A DNA stretch of 64,000 bases from Haloterrigena sp. H1 (GTDB lineage: Archaea; Halobacteriota; Halobacteria; Halobacteriales; Natrialbaceae). The notes beneath the pieces were generated by a model. That model had not been told where the DNA came from and did not search any database. It worked only from the letters and a program-made list of their open reading frames with translations. The stretch covers positions 2,666,001 to 2,730,000 of the forward strand of contig NZ_SMZK01000001.1 in the NCBI RefSeq assembly GCF_005938085.1, read 5' to 3'. The translations under genes were made by a program, and so were the position numbers. Positions 8,810 through 15,764 of this stretch are shown here, piece by piece (position 1 is the first letter of the stretch; every line of letters begins with the position of its first letter).

Positions 8810-9364
8810 ATGATGGCGACTACCCACGCGTTTACCGGCCTCGCGATCGTCGCGCCGCTCGCTTACGCCCTCCCCGAGTTCGCGACCGCGCTCGCCGTCG
8901 GCGCGATCCTCGGCGGCGTCGCCCCCGATTTCGATCTCGTCTTCGCTCACCGACGGACGTTGCACTTTCCCGTCATCGGGCTCGCCGTCGCCGGTCCGAC
9001 CGTCGCTCTCGCGGCGATTACCCCCTCGAGCGTGACCGTCGCGGTCGCCGCATTCGCCGTCACGGCCTGGCTCCACGCCGCAAGCGACGCGATCGGCGGC
9101 GGTCTAGAAATGGACCCCTGGAACGACCGTACCGAGCGAGCCGTGTACAATCACGTCCGCAGCCAGTGGATCCGTCCGCGGCGCTGGATTCGCTACGACG
9201 GCGCACCGGAAGACGCCGTGGTCGCCGTCGCGCTCGCGATCCCGGCGCTAGTCGTCTTCGACGCCTGGCTCACGCCCGTCATCGCCGGCGGCGTGGCCGT
9301 TTCGTTGTGCTACGCGCTCCTCCGACGGCGACTCGTCGCGTGGACGCCCGACTGGCTCGAGTGA
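8810..9364 (+). CDS. Membrane-bound metal-dependent hydrolase, YdjM/DUF457-like
   Basis: 184 residues; the second Met (8813) is an equally good start. The N terminus THAFTGLAI, then GGVAPDFDLVFAHRRTLHFP, gives the His/Asp pattern (TH...PDFD..HR..LH) of the DUF457/YdjM family of predicted membrane hydrolases. Four to five hydrophobic segments are present. No substrate is known for the family; the bacterial homologue YdjM is LexA-regulated, but no such site can be claimed here. It sits 89 bases after dut on the same strand. Confidence 0.75.
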   Translation: MMATTHAFTGLAIVAPLAYALPEFATALAVGAILGGVAPDFDLVFAHRRTLHFPVIGLAVAGPTVALAAITPSSVTVAVAAFAVTAWLHAASDAIGGGLEMDPWNDRTERAVYNHVRSQWIRPRRWIRYDGAPEDAVVAVALAIPALVVFDAWLTPVIAGGVAVSLCYALLRRRLVAWTPDWLE

Positions 9365-9437
9365 CCCGTTAGACGCGACGACTGTCTCGCGAGCCGAAGT
9401 CGGAACGCTGATACGCGCGCTGGCCGAGCGGCTCAGT

Positions 9438-9902
9438 ATGGTCGACCAGCTCGCCGCCAGAACGACACATCTGGTATTTGCCGCACTCTGGGCCGGTAGC
9501 GTCTGTTTCGTCGCCGCCGTCGTCCTGCCGCTGGCACGCGACGGCGCGTTTAACACGACCCGCCCGCTCGAGGTCATCTCGGGCAGGCTTACCACTGTTT
9601 CGCGAGTGAGTTCGCTCGTTCTGTTCCTCTCGGGAAGTCACCTCGCAGGGACCACCTACACTGCCGAGCGCCTCTTCGGAACGGTCAACGGATGGCTGGT
9701 GCTCGCGATGGTCGGACTCTGGCTGGTCCTGACTGCGCTCGTCGAAATCGGCGCGAAGCGCTTCGAGGCCGGCCTCACCGGGAAGAAGATTCGCGAGCCG
9801 GCACGCGAAGCGATGCCGGTGTTCTGGGCTGCTGCCGTCGCCGCCGTCGGACTGCTGGTCGTGGCGGGACTGCTCTCGGCCAACGTCGCACGGCTGCTGT
9901 AG
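9438..9902 (+). CDS. Four-helix membrane protein, CopD/DUF4149-like
   Basis: 154 residues with four hydrophobic segments (about 10-32, 55-70, 85-105, 128-150). The first has THLVFAALWAGSVCFVAAVVLPL, typical in form of CopD-like and DUF4149-type membrane proteins, where helix 1 carries a conserved His and W. Often annotated as a transporter; there is no direct evidence of substrate. The positions of H11 and W18 would suit heme or metal binding, which is inference. Confidence 0.65.
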   Translation: MVDQLAARTTHLVFAALWAGSVCFVAAVVLPLARDGAFNTTRPLEVISGRLTTVSRVSSLVLFLSGSHLAGTTYTAERLFGTVNGWLVLAMVGLWLVLTALVEIGAKRFEAGLTGKKIREPAREAMPVFWAAAVAAVGLLVVAGLLSANVARLL

Positions 9903-9977
9903 AATTCGCGGCGCTGACAGTTGGCTGCGGACGTTCTTACGAAAGATACTTAATCAGTTACTGTAAGATACTGGCTA

Positions 9978-10412
9978 ATGATCAGGGGTAAAGAGATGGT
10001 CTTCTCGCTTCTCGCAGTGGGAACGGCTGCCGTGGCCGGCTACGTCCTCCGCTCCGACCGATCACGGACCGCCACGTCGCGATCGAAGGCTGACCTCGGT
10101 GCCCGTCTCGTCAGCCCGGCCGACGTGCCGGCCGACGCGACAGTGGTCGACGCGTCCGCACGACGGCTCGGCGAAATCCCCGGTGCGCGACGCGCACTGG
10201 ATCGAGCAGTCCGCAGCGGCGCGCGCGACGAATGGGAACACATCACGCTCGAGCGCGACGGTGCCTGGTCGATCGTCGACCGGATTCGCGAGTCGCTGCC
10301 CTACTACGAGTCCGACACCGACGCCTACAACGGCGTCTACGTCCGGTACAACGACCGCATCGTCGTCCTCGATGCGATCGGCTGGGCCCGGCTCGAGGAG
10401 CCGATCCAGTAA
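9978..10412 (+). CDS. Membrane-anchored hypothetical protein
   Basis: 144 residues. One hydrophobic segment at the N terminus (about 8-25) is followed by a basic stretch and a soluble acidic domain containing ADATVVDASARRLGEIPGARRALDRA and YNGVYVRYNDRIVVLDAIGWA. It looks like a protein anchored by its N terminus with the domain on one side of the membrane. I do not recognise the family. A TATA-like TACTTAAT about 28 bases before the ATG supports the start. Confidence 0.65.
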   Translation: MIRGKEMVFSLLAVGTAAVAGYVLRSDRSRTATSRSKADLGARLVSPADVPADATVVDASARRLGEIPGARRALDRAVRSGARDEWEHITLERDGAWSIVDRIRESLPYYESDTDAYNGVYVRYNDRIVVLDAIGWARLEEPIQ

Positions 10413-10564
10413 CGACACCGATCGCTCCGGGTGGTCGGTCACAGGCTTCGGTTCTCGGACAGTCGGCGATCGTCACGAGCCGCCGCGCTACGCTCGGCAC
10501 CGTCGACGACCGTCCACCGCCCCGAATCGCAACCACTACCACCGCGGCCGCCCGACGCCTATCC

Positions 10565-11464
10565 ATGCAACTGGGCCTGATCGGACTCGGACGGATGGGA
10601 CAGATCGTCGTCGACCGAACCCTCGCAGCGGGCCACGACGTCGTCGCTTTCGACCTCGATGACGACGCCGTCGCAACGGCGGCCGACGCCGGTGCCGACC
10701 CCGCCGACTCGCTCGCTGACTTCGTCGACCAGCTCGGATCGGACAAACGCATCTGGCTGATGGTTCCCGCCGGCGAGGCGGTCGACGTCACGCTCGAGGA
10801 ACTCGAGGGGCACCTCGACAGCAACGACGTCGTCGTCGACGGCGGCAACTCCTACTTCGAGGATTCGGTGCGCCGCGCCGAGTCCTGTCCCGCGGCCTAT
10901 CTCGACTGTGGCACCTCCGGCGGTCCTGCTGGTGCCGAACTCGGCTTCTCACTGATGATCGGTGGCCCCCAGTGGGCCTACGACGAACTCGAGCCGGTCT
11001 TCGACGCCGTCGCGACCGGCCCCGACGGCCACGAGCGGATGGGTCCCACCGGGTCGGGCCACTACGTCAAGATGATCCACAACGGCGTCGAGTACGCGCT
11101 CATGCAGGCCTACGGCGAGGGCTTCGAGCTGCTCCACGAGGGCCGGTTCGACCTCGACCTCGAGAACGTCGCCTCGGTCTGGAACAACGGCGCGGTGATC
11201 CGCTCGTGGCTGCTCGAACTCTGTGAGGAAGCCTTCCGCGAGGAGGGTACCGACCTCGGAACGGTGGCCGATCGCATCGAAGGTGGGTCGACCGGCACGT
11301 GGACCGTCCAGGAGGGCCTCGAGCAGGAAGTTCCCCTGCCGCTGATCTACACGGCGCTGTCCGAACGGTTCGGCTCGCGGGCCGACGACGGCCGGTTCTC
11401 GCGACGGCTCGCGAACCGACTCCGCTATGGGTTCGGCCGTCACGAGGTGCCGCGCCGAGAGTAA
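10565..11464 (+). CDS. gnd: 6-phosphogluconate dehydrogenase (decarboxylating)
   Basis: 299 residues from the ATG at 10565; an upstream in-frame start at 10232 overlaps the previous gene and lacks family sequence. The NAD(P) site GLIGLGRMG (4-12) opens the protein, GTSGGPAG (116-123) and the catalytic lysine in GHYVKMIHN (K169) follow, and GGSTGTWTVQ lies near residue 240. The short form belongs to the GntZ-type enzymes that use NAD. It converts 6-phosphogluconate to ribulose 5-phosphate; the haloarchaeal enzyme functions in an oxidative pentose phosphate pathway for pentose supply. Confidence 0.93.
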   Translation: MQLGLIGLGRMGQIVVDRTLAAGHDVVAFDLDDDAVATAADAGADPADSLADFVDQLGSDKRIWLMVPAGEAVDVTLEELEGHLDSNDVVVDGGNSYFEDSVRRAESCPAAYLDCGTSGGPAGAELGFSLMIGGPQWAYDELEPVFDAVATGPDGHERMGPTGSGHYVKMIHNGVEYALMQAYGEGFELLHEGRFDLDLENVASVWNNGAVIRSWLLELCEEAFREEGTDLGTVADRIEGGSTGTWTVQEGLEQEVPLPLIYTALSERFGSRADDGRFSRRLANRLRYGFGRHEVPRRE

Positions 11465-11692
11465 TCGCCCCGGGACCCACCAGTCAGTGGCCGTCGGGAC
11501 GAACAGCGCGACTACAGCGGTCCTGATCGCACGACGGCCATGACCGGCGTGTCTCGGTTCGGGTGGGACACTGTCGACCGAGATGGGCGAGACGCCGCGC
11601 CGACGCTGCAATGGTGGGCTCGTGTTTTCTCCACCGTCGCGCCGCGGAAATCTTGAGCTATCCTCTTTACTCTCGGTCGCTCATCTAGAGTC

Positions 11693-12013
11693 ATGAAATC
11701 GCCACCGCCGCCCACCTCCAGAACTGACGCCCCGCTTAGTATGACCGTCGTCGAACGCGTCGCCGAAGCCGAGGACACCGATCCGGTCGCCCTCGAGCCG
11801 CTGTACGACGCGATCGATCCCGACCTCCTCGATTCGTTGCCTGACGCGGACGGTTTTGCCAGCCTCGAGTTTGTCTACCAGGGCTACACCGTTGCTGTCA
11901 CGGCAGCCGACGACGGGACGACAGTCTCGGTTGTGGGCCCCGGCACGTCGGCCGACGGGTCGACGGTCACGCTCACTGACACCGAATCGTCGACTGAGGG
12001 CTCGAGACCGTAA
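11693..12013 (+). CDS. HalOD1-domain protein (halobacterial output domain)
   Basis: 106 residues. The segment VVERVAEAEDTDPVALEPLYDAIDPDLLDSL followed by ASLEFVYQGYTVAV matches the halobacterial output domain HalOD1, usually found behind response-regulator receivers and also alone. A CTCTTTACT box about 28 bases upstream supports the first ATG; the second Met (11741) begins the conserved part. The C-terminal tail is Ser/Thr/Asp rich. The role is presumed signalling output; partner unknown. Confidence 0.7.
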   Translation: MKSPPPPTSRTDAPLSMTVVERVAEAEDTDPVALEPLYDAIDPDLLDSLPDADGFASLEFVYQGYTVAVTAADDGTTVSVVGPGTSADGSTVTLTDTESSTEGSRP

Positions 12014-12070
12014 CTGTCGCAGAAAGAGGAACCGTTATGTCTCCGCTGTGGCTACTATAGACGTGCTCGA

Positions 12071-12220
12071 GGGCGCGTAGCTCAGTGGACAGAGTCCTTG
12101 GTTCCGGACCAAGATGTCGGGGGGTCACGCGAGTGTCAGCGAGCGTGACGTTGCTGGCACCTCCCGCGCAGCGAAGCGAGCAGGAAGTGCCAGCTGGAGT
12201 TCAAATCCCTCCCGCGTCTG
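12071..12220 (+). tRNA. tRNA-Arg(CCG)-like gene interrupted in the T arm
   Basis: The acceptor strand GGGCGCG (12071-12077) pairs with CGCGTCT (12213-12219, two G-U pairs). The D arm is GCTC/GAGT. The anticodon stem CTTGG/CCAAG encloses TTCCGGA with anticodon CCG (12104-12106). The T-stem G-run (12119-12124) pairs with CCCTCC (12207-12212), but about 75 bases lie between the G-run and the T loop TTCAAAT (12200-12206). Without the insert a cloverleaf forms, with a T stem of six rather than five pairs. It is therefore either an intron-bearing tRNA with a non-canonical intron or a broken tRNA gene. Haloarchaeal introns normally lie at position 37/38. Confidence 0.6.
12125..12199 (+). other. Two-hairpin insertion inside the tRNA-Arg T arm
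   Basis: The insert folds as two consecutive stems: GTCACGC (12124-12130) with GCGTGAC (12143-12149), and GCTGGCAC (12153-12160) with GTGCCAGC (12187-12194). The second loop contains gcgcagcgaagcgag-like sequence common in haloarchaeal spacers. No bulge-helix-bulge splice motif could be recognised by eye. Confidence 0.5.
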
Positions 12221-12334
12221 GCTGATTGAGAGTTCTTTTCCAACGCTCTCGAGAGACATCACGTACATCGAAGCTACAGGGATACTACTGGTTCTCCCAA
12301 ACGCTTACTTTCACATAATCGAAATATTCACTCC

Positions 12335-12742
12335 ATGGTCGAATGTGCACGGTGTAGTGCGTTCACCGACAATCCTGCAGAGGGAGACTATCCATACTGT
12401 GATGACTGCCGTGGTTATTTTGAGAGCATTCGAGAAGGTGGGGTAATCGTACAACAAATGCCTAACTCTGGAGGGTATCGAATCTACGTGACTGCCAATA
12501 AGGGGCAGAATCAGGGTGGGACAGAGAAAACACAAGTCGATGCACTTGCGCGCGGGAAGCACTTAGCCGATGAATATGGCCTCGAGGCACTGTTCGAGTA
12601 TCAACGAAGCGGCTCACAATGGGTTCTCGATGAATATCTGCAAGATCATCCCAAAATCGGACAGGACGTTCGGGATCGACTTCGTCGAACGCCCGATAAG
12701 ACAGACAGTGGATTCGTGAAACGACTTCGAAACCTATTCTGA
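12335..12742 (+). CDS. Small zinc-ribbon hypothetical protein
   Basis: 135 residues. Two CxxC knuckles at the N terminus (C4/C7 and C22/C25) predict a zinc ribbon. The middle resembles a short alpha/beta domain (GYRIYVTANKGQNQGG), and the C terminus is basic (RRTPDKTDSGFVKRLRNLF). Base composition and codon use are clearly more AT-rich and less biased than in the flanking core genes, which suggests transfer. A cttacttt box about 28 bases before the ATG supports a leaderless start. Function not recognised; it lies just after the interrupted tRNA, a typical accessory position. Confidence 0.65.
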   Translation: MVECARCSAFTDNPAEGDYPYCDDCRGYFESIREGGVIVQQMPNSGGYRIYVTANKGQNQGGTEKTQVDALARGKHLADEYGLEALFEYQRSGSQWVLDEYLQDHPKIGQDVRDRLRRTPDKTDSGFVKRLRNLF

Positions 12743-12871
12743 ACTGGCTCTGTTGAAACCAGCAGTTGCTGACAGTTTGGTGAGGCCGTGCCGAATACAG
12801 GCGCGTATCGGCCACACCCGCCGATAAGGAATCGCAGGTCAAAACGCGGCTGGAACGCCCTCGAACGTCCG

Positions 12872-13564
12872 TTAGTCGGTAATCGTGCCAGCCGAATCAC
12901 GAGAAGTCGCCATTAAGTAGCCACCGAACGCGGGTAACCAGAGGATAAGTGGATAGACAACCCACCGTTCGATTCCACCGCCACCGAGGAACTCGAGTGG
13001 GTGAGGGCCACGGATAACCAACCCGTAGAAAAAGACACTGACGAGGACGAGCAGGGAGATGCCGCCGAAGAGACCACAGAGAATGGAGAACGGTCTGGAA
13101 ACGACTCGAGAAGAGAGAACGACCGTGATACCCCCGGTGAAGAACGTGAGCAGCGCGAATAGGCCGTGCCACGGCGTCACGTTCCCCGGGAATACGCCGA
13201 CGCCGAACGCACCGAATCCGAAGACGGCGAGCGCAAGCGGGAATCCCCGGCGGTCTACAGCGCGGTAGAGGAGGTACCCCGAGATCATGACCATGGCCCC
13301 TGTCACGAGCATCGTCGTGTTGAAGATGGTCGCTGACGGTTCGTGAATCACTGGATTGGGTGGGCGGGTCGAGCCCAGATCGCTGATGTCCTGTCTCGTC
13401 GAATAGTTCGGGTAGAGGACTTCTGCGGTGATGATACCCATTAACCCGATGAACCCTGACAACGTCAGGCCGAAGCCTGCTAGCGACAGTTCTGAAACTC
13501 CGAGTCGGGACTGAAGGGTAGTATCGTCGCCCATTGGTTGGTTGTTCTTTCGCTGAGATGACAA
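12872..13564 (-). CDS. DUF998-family membrane protein
   Basis: 230 residues with about six hydrophobic segments. DISDLGSTRPPNPVIHEPSA and IFNTTMLVTGA, then GVFPGNVTPWHGLFA, match the DUF998 pattern (SDLG, P..iFN, G.FP...H). The family is multi-pass and of unknown function. A Met at residue 11 is an alternative start. It is flanked by imperfect inverted sequences GGCTCTGTTGAAACC (12746-12760) and GGTTCAACAGGCTC (13643-13656), reminiscent of insertion-sequence ends. Confidence 0.75.
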   Translation of the reverse strand: MSSQRKNNQPMGDDTTLQSRLGVSELSLAGFGLTLSGFIGLMGIITAEVLYPNYSTRQDISDLGSTRPPNPVIHEPSATIFNTTMLVTGAMVMISGYLLYRAVDRRGFPLALAVFGFGAFGVGVFPGNVTPWHGLFALLTFFTGGITVVLSSRVVSRPFSILCGLFGGISLLVLVSVFFYGLVIRGPHPLEFLGGGGIERWVVYPLILWLPAFGGYLMATSRDSAGTITD

Positions 13565-13590
13565 TATTTTCGGTGTGGTATTCGACCTCG

Positions 13591-13619
13591 CTGCTGACTA
13601 CATCCTCTATAGTCAGCAG
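13591..13619. repeat. Perfect 10-bp inverted repeat
   Basis: CTGCTGACTA (13591-13600) and TAGTCAGCAG (13610-13619) with a 9-base loop, about 30 bases upstream of the DUF998 gene start on the minus strand. It may be an operator or a remnant of an insertion-sequence end. Confidence 0.5.
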
Positions 13620-13725
13620 GCCAGTCCTATCGTTCGCAGAGGGGTTCAACAGGCTCTCTGAATTACCTCTGGCGACTGTCAGCAATTGATCGCAAGCGAC
13701 AGTCAGGAACCGGCATCGACAGAGA

Positions 13726-13746
13726 CACACCACCGTTGCAAGTGAA
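13726..13746 (-). repeat. ORB-like origin repeat, copy 1
   Basis: A 21-base copy on the minus strand fitting TTCACNTGNAANNGTGGTGT. Shared with six other copies around the orc1/cdc6 gene. Confidence 0.6.
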
Positions 13747-13943
13747 GCCCAGAACATGGGAAGGGGGTGATCGCCGTGTGTTCTGGCTCGAGTCGGCACC
13801 CCCAAACGAAAGGCCGTGAGCGGCCGCTAACCGGAACGATCGTGGATACGCCTGCTCGAGTCGTATGGTCGATCTGCCATTATATGTCAACGCTTTAGAC
13901 GAAATCGCGGACTGTTCTCTCTAGCACTTCCACTAGACTAGTC

Positions 13944-13964
13944 TTCACATGAAAGAGTGGTGTG
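13944..13964 (+). repeat. ORB-like origin repeat, copy 2 (partial copy follows)
   Basis: TTCACATGAAAGAGTGGTGT plus one base. A partial copy TCAGATGAAAGAGTGG follows at 13981-13996 and abuts the orc1 TATA box, so Orc1 binding here could also repress its own gene. Confidence 0.6.
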
Positions 13965-13997
13965 TGTGAGTTCACTTGCATCAGATGAAAGAGTGGC

Positions 13998-14005
13998 TTT
14001 AAATA
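13998..14005 (+). promoter_or_regulatory. TATA box of orc1/cdc6
   Basis: TTTAAATA centred 27 bases before the ATG at 14028, implying a leaderless transcript. It directly follows a partial ORB-like repeat. Confidence 0.65.
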
Positions 14006-14027
14006 GTACATCTCGCTTGATACGGAT

Positions 14028-15254
14028 ATGCCTCGGTTCGAGCGGAAGCAGAACATCTTCCGGAACAAGGACGCCCTGGGGGAGTCGTACCAGCCCGAAC
14101 GGATCGAAGAGCGCGACGACGAGATCGAGGCGTATATGGACGCGCTCCAGCCCATCATCGACGGCTGGGAGCCGAACAACATCTTTCTCTACGGAAATAC
14201 GGGCGTCGGCAAGACTGCCGTCACGGACTACCTCCTCGATGTCCTCCAAGAGGACGTCACCAAATACGACGACGTCGACCTCTCCGTGCTCAGCGTCAAC
14301 TGCAAGACGCTCAACTCGTCGTATCAGGTCGCCGTCGAACTGGTCAACACCCTTCGACCGGCCGGTGCCGAAATCAGCACGACCGGCTATCCCCAACAGA
14401 CCGTCTTCAAGAAACTCTACAGCGAACTCGAGGCACTCGGCGGCACGGTCGTCATCGTTCTCGACGAGATCGATTCGATCGGTGACCGCGACGAACTCCT
14501 GTACGAACTCCCACGGGCGCGCTCGAACGGCTATCTCGAGGCGACGAAAGTCGGTCTCATCGGCATCAGCAACGACTTCAAGTTCCGCGAACAGCTCGAT
14601 CCCCGGGTCCAGGACACGCTCTGTGAACGTGAACTCCAGTTTCCACCCTACGAAGCGTCCGAACTGACGAACATCCTCGAGTCGCGAGCCGAGGTCGCGA
14701 TCGCAGACGACAGCTGTGCTGGCGGCGTCCTCAATCTCTGTGCGGCACTCGCCGCACGCGACAGCGGGAGTGCCAGGCAGGCGCTGGATTTACTCCGGCT
14801 GGCCGGGGAGGTCGCGGAGAACAACGACGACGACGAGATTCAGGAATACCACGTCGATCAGGCGCGCTCGAAACTCGAGCAGGAGCGCGTCGAAGAGGGG
14901 ATGCGGGAACTGACGACCCACGGCCGTCTCGCCTTGCTGGCAGTCGTCTCGAAAGCCGCCAAGGAGTCGACACCCTGCCGGACGCGGGAACTCTATCAGG
15001 AGTACGAGGCGCTGTGTGAGTCGGCAGGAACCGACTCGCTCGCCCAGCGGTCAGTCCACAACCACCTCTCCGATCTCCGGATGCTCGGCATCCTCTCGGC
15101 GAAGGAAAACCGCAGCGGCTCTCGGGGCAACTACTACAGTTACGAACTCGACGTACCCTTTACGAGTGCTGTCGACGCGATGGCCGACGTGCTGTATCTC
15201 GATGCGGAGATCGAGACGATCCGTGACATCGCTCGCATGAACAGCGTCGTTTGA
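14028..15254 (+). CDS. orc1: Orc1/Cdc6-family replication initiator
   Basis: 408 residues, normal for archaeal Orc1/Cdc6. The AAA+ domain has Walker A GNTGVGKT (56-63) and Walker B VVIVLDEID (141-149), with sensor-1 GLIGISND; a winged-helix DNA-binding domain occupies about residues 295-390. These proteins bind ORB repeats and load the MCM helicase. Seven ORB-like repeats flank the gene on both sides, the usual layout of a haloarchaeal origin with its own initiator. The TGA stop is the outer end of a palindromic element (15252-15336). Whether this is a main chromosomal or an accessory origin cannot be told here; the accessory neighbours favour the latter. Confidence 0.93.
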   Translation: MPRFERKQNIFRNKDALGESYQPERIEERDDEIEAYMDALQPIIDGWEPNNIFLYGNTGVGKTAVTDYLLDVLQEDVTKYDDVDLSVLSVNCKTLNSSYQVAVELVNTLRPAGAEISTTGYPQQTVFKKLYSELEALGGTVVIVLDEIDSIGDRDELLYELPRARSNGYLEATKVGLIGISNDFKFREQLDPRVQDTLCERELQFPPYEASELTNILESRAEVAIADDSCAGGVLNLCAALAARDSGSARQALDLLRLAGEVAENNDDDEIQEYHVDQARSKLEQERVEEGMRELTTHGRLALLAVVSKAAKESTPCRTRELYQEYEALCESAGTDSLAQRSVHNHLSDLRMLGILSAKENRSGSRGNYYSYELDVPFTSAVDAMADVLYLDAEIETIRDIARMNSVV

Positions 15255-15336
15255 TACGGTTTGCTGTGACGATTTCCCAGTGCAACCGCGATCGCCCTGC
15301 GGTTGCACCGGCAATGACTTACAGTAGACCGTATGA
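15252..15336. repeat. Palindromic element, family A (copy at orc1 3' end)
   Basis: The outer arms TGATACGGTTTGCTGT and ACAGTAGACCGTATGA are imperfectly complementary; an inner perfect stem GCAACCGC/GCGGTTGC sits at the centre. Its first three bases are the orc1 stop codon. Confidence 0.65.
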
Positions 15337-15361
15337 GACTGTCGGACAGCCTGGACCGGCT

Positions 15362-15382
15362 CACACCACCGTTGCGAGTGAA
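15362..15382 (-). repeat. ORB-like origin repeat, copy 3
   Basis: A minus-strand copy nearly identical to copy 1 (one base difference in the core), placed right after the orc1 gene in the opposite direction to copies 4-7. Confidence 0.6.
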
Positions 15383-15431
15383 CGCCGGTCGACCCGACTC
15401 GAGTCGTAGTGATGCCGATGCCACCGCCGGT

Positions 15432-15636
15432 TTCACTTGTATCGGTGGTGCGTCACCGACCATCGTTTACTGATAGTTCAGTCGGTAGGCCGATCGATCC
15501 GGGCTCGAGTCGGCACATGTTCACGTGCAAGAGTGGTGTCCGTGGGGATCGGATCCAACTCGAGCGATCGTTAGTGTGTCCCGTTCACATGAAACAGTGG
15601 TGTGTCGCCGACCAGTTCACTTGCAGCGATGGTGTG
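15432..15636 (+). repeat. Four direct ORB-like repeats, copies 4-7
   Basis: The copies are at 15432-15452, 15520-15540, 15584-15604 and 15616-15636, all on the plus strand. TTCAC and GTGGTG are almost invariant, with the middle variable. The spacing falls from 67 to 11 bases. This is the densest part of the candidate origin. Confidence 0.65.
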
Positions 15637-15764
15637 CAGATAGACAGGTTGATCGTGAGAGACTGAATCCAACTCGGTCGGCCGCGCTGTCGCACGTCGA
15701 ACGGTCGCTTGCCGCTCGTTTTATTTCTCCGCCGGCACAATAACAGTCGTACTGACTGTCATCG

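Larger units (their letters stand above)
13565..14027. other. Intergenic region left of orc1: part of candidate origin
   Basis: A 463-base gap. It holds a 10-bp hairpin (13591-13619), two full ORB-like repeats (13726-13746 minus, 13944-13964 plus), a partial third (13981-13996), a relatively AT-rich stretch (about 13870-13945) and the orc1 TATA box. No gene is supported. Confidence 0.6.
15255..15764. other. Intergenic region right of orc1: ORB-repeat cluster
   Basis: A 510-base gap holding the family A palindrome, one inverted and four direct ORB-like repeats (15362-15636), and a TTTTATT box near 15718-15726 that probably serves the HNH nuclease gene. Open frames through the repeats have no protein character. 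Confidence 0.6.

Noticed and set aside
11544-11660. 38-codon frame MTGVSRFGWDTVDRDGRDAA... before the HalOD1 gene
   Set aside because: No promoter-like box and no recognisable pattern; likely chance.
13726-15636. Reading the 21-base repeats as a CRISPR array
   Set aside because: Spacing is irregular, orientation is mixed, an orc1 gene lies between, and no cas gene is near.
15409-15743. Short plus-strand frames right of orc1
   Set aside because: They run through the ORB-like repeats and have no protein character.
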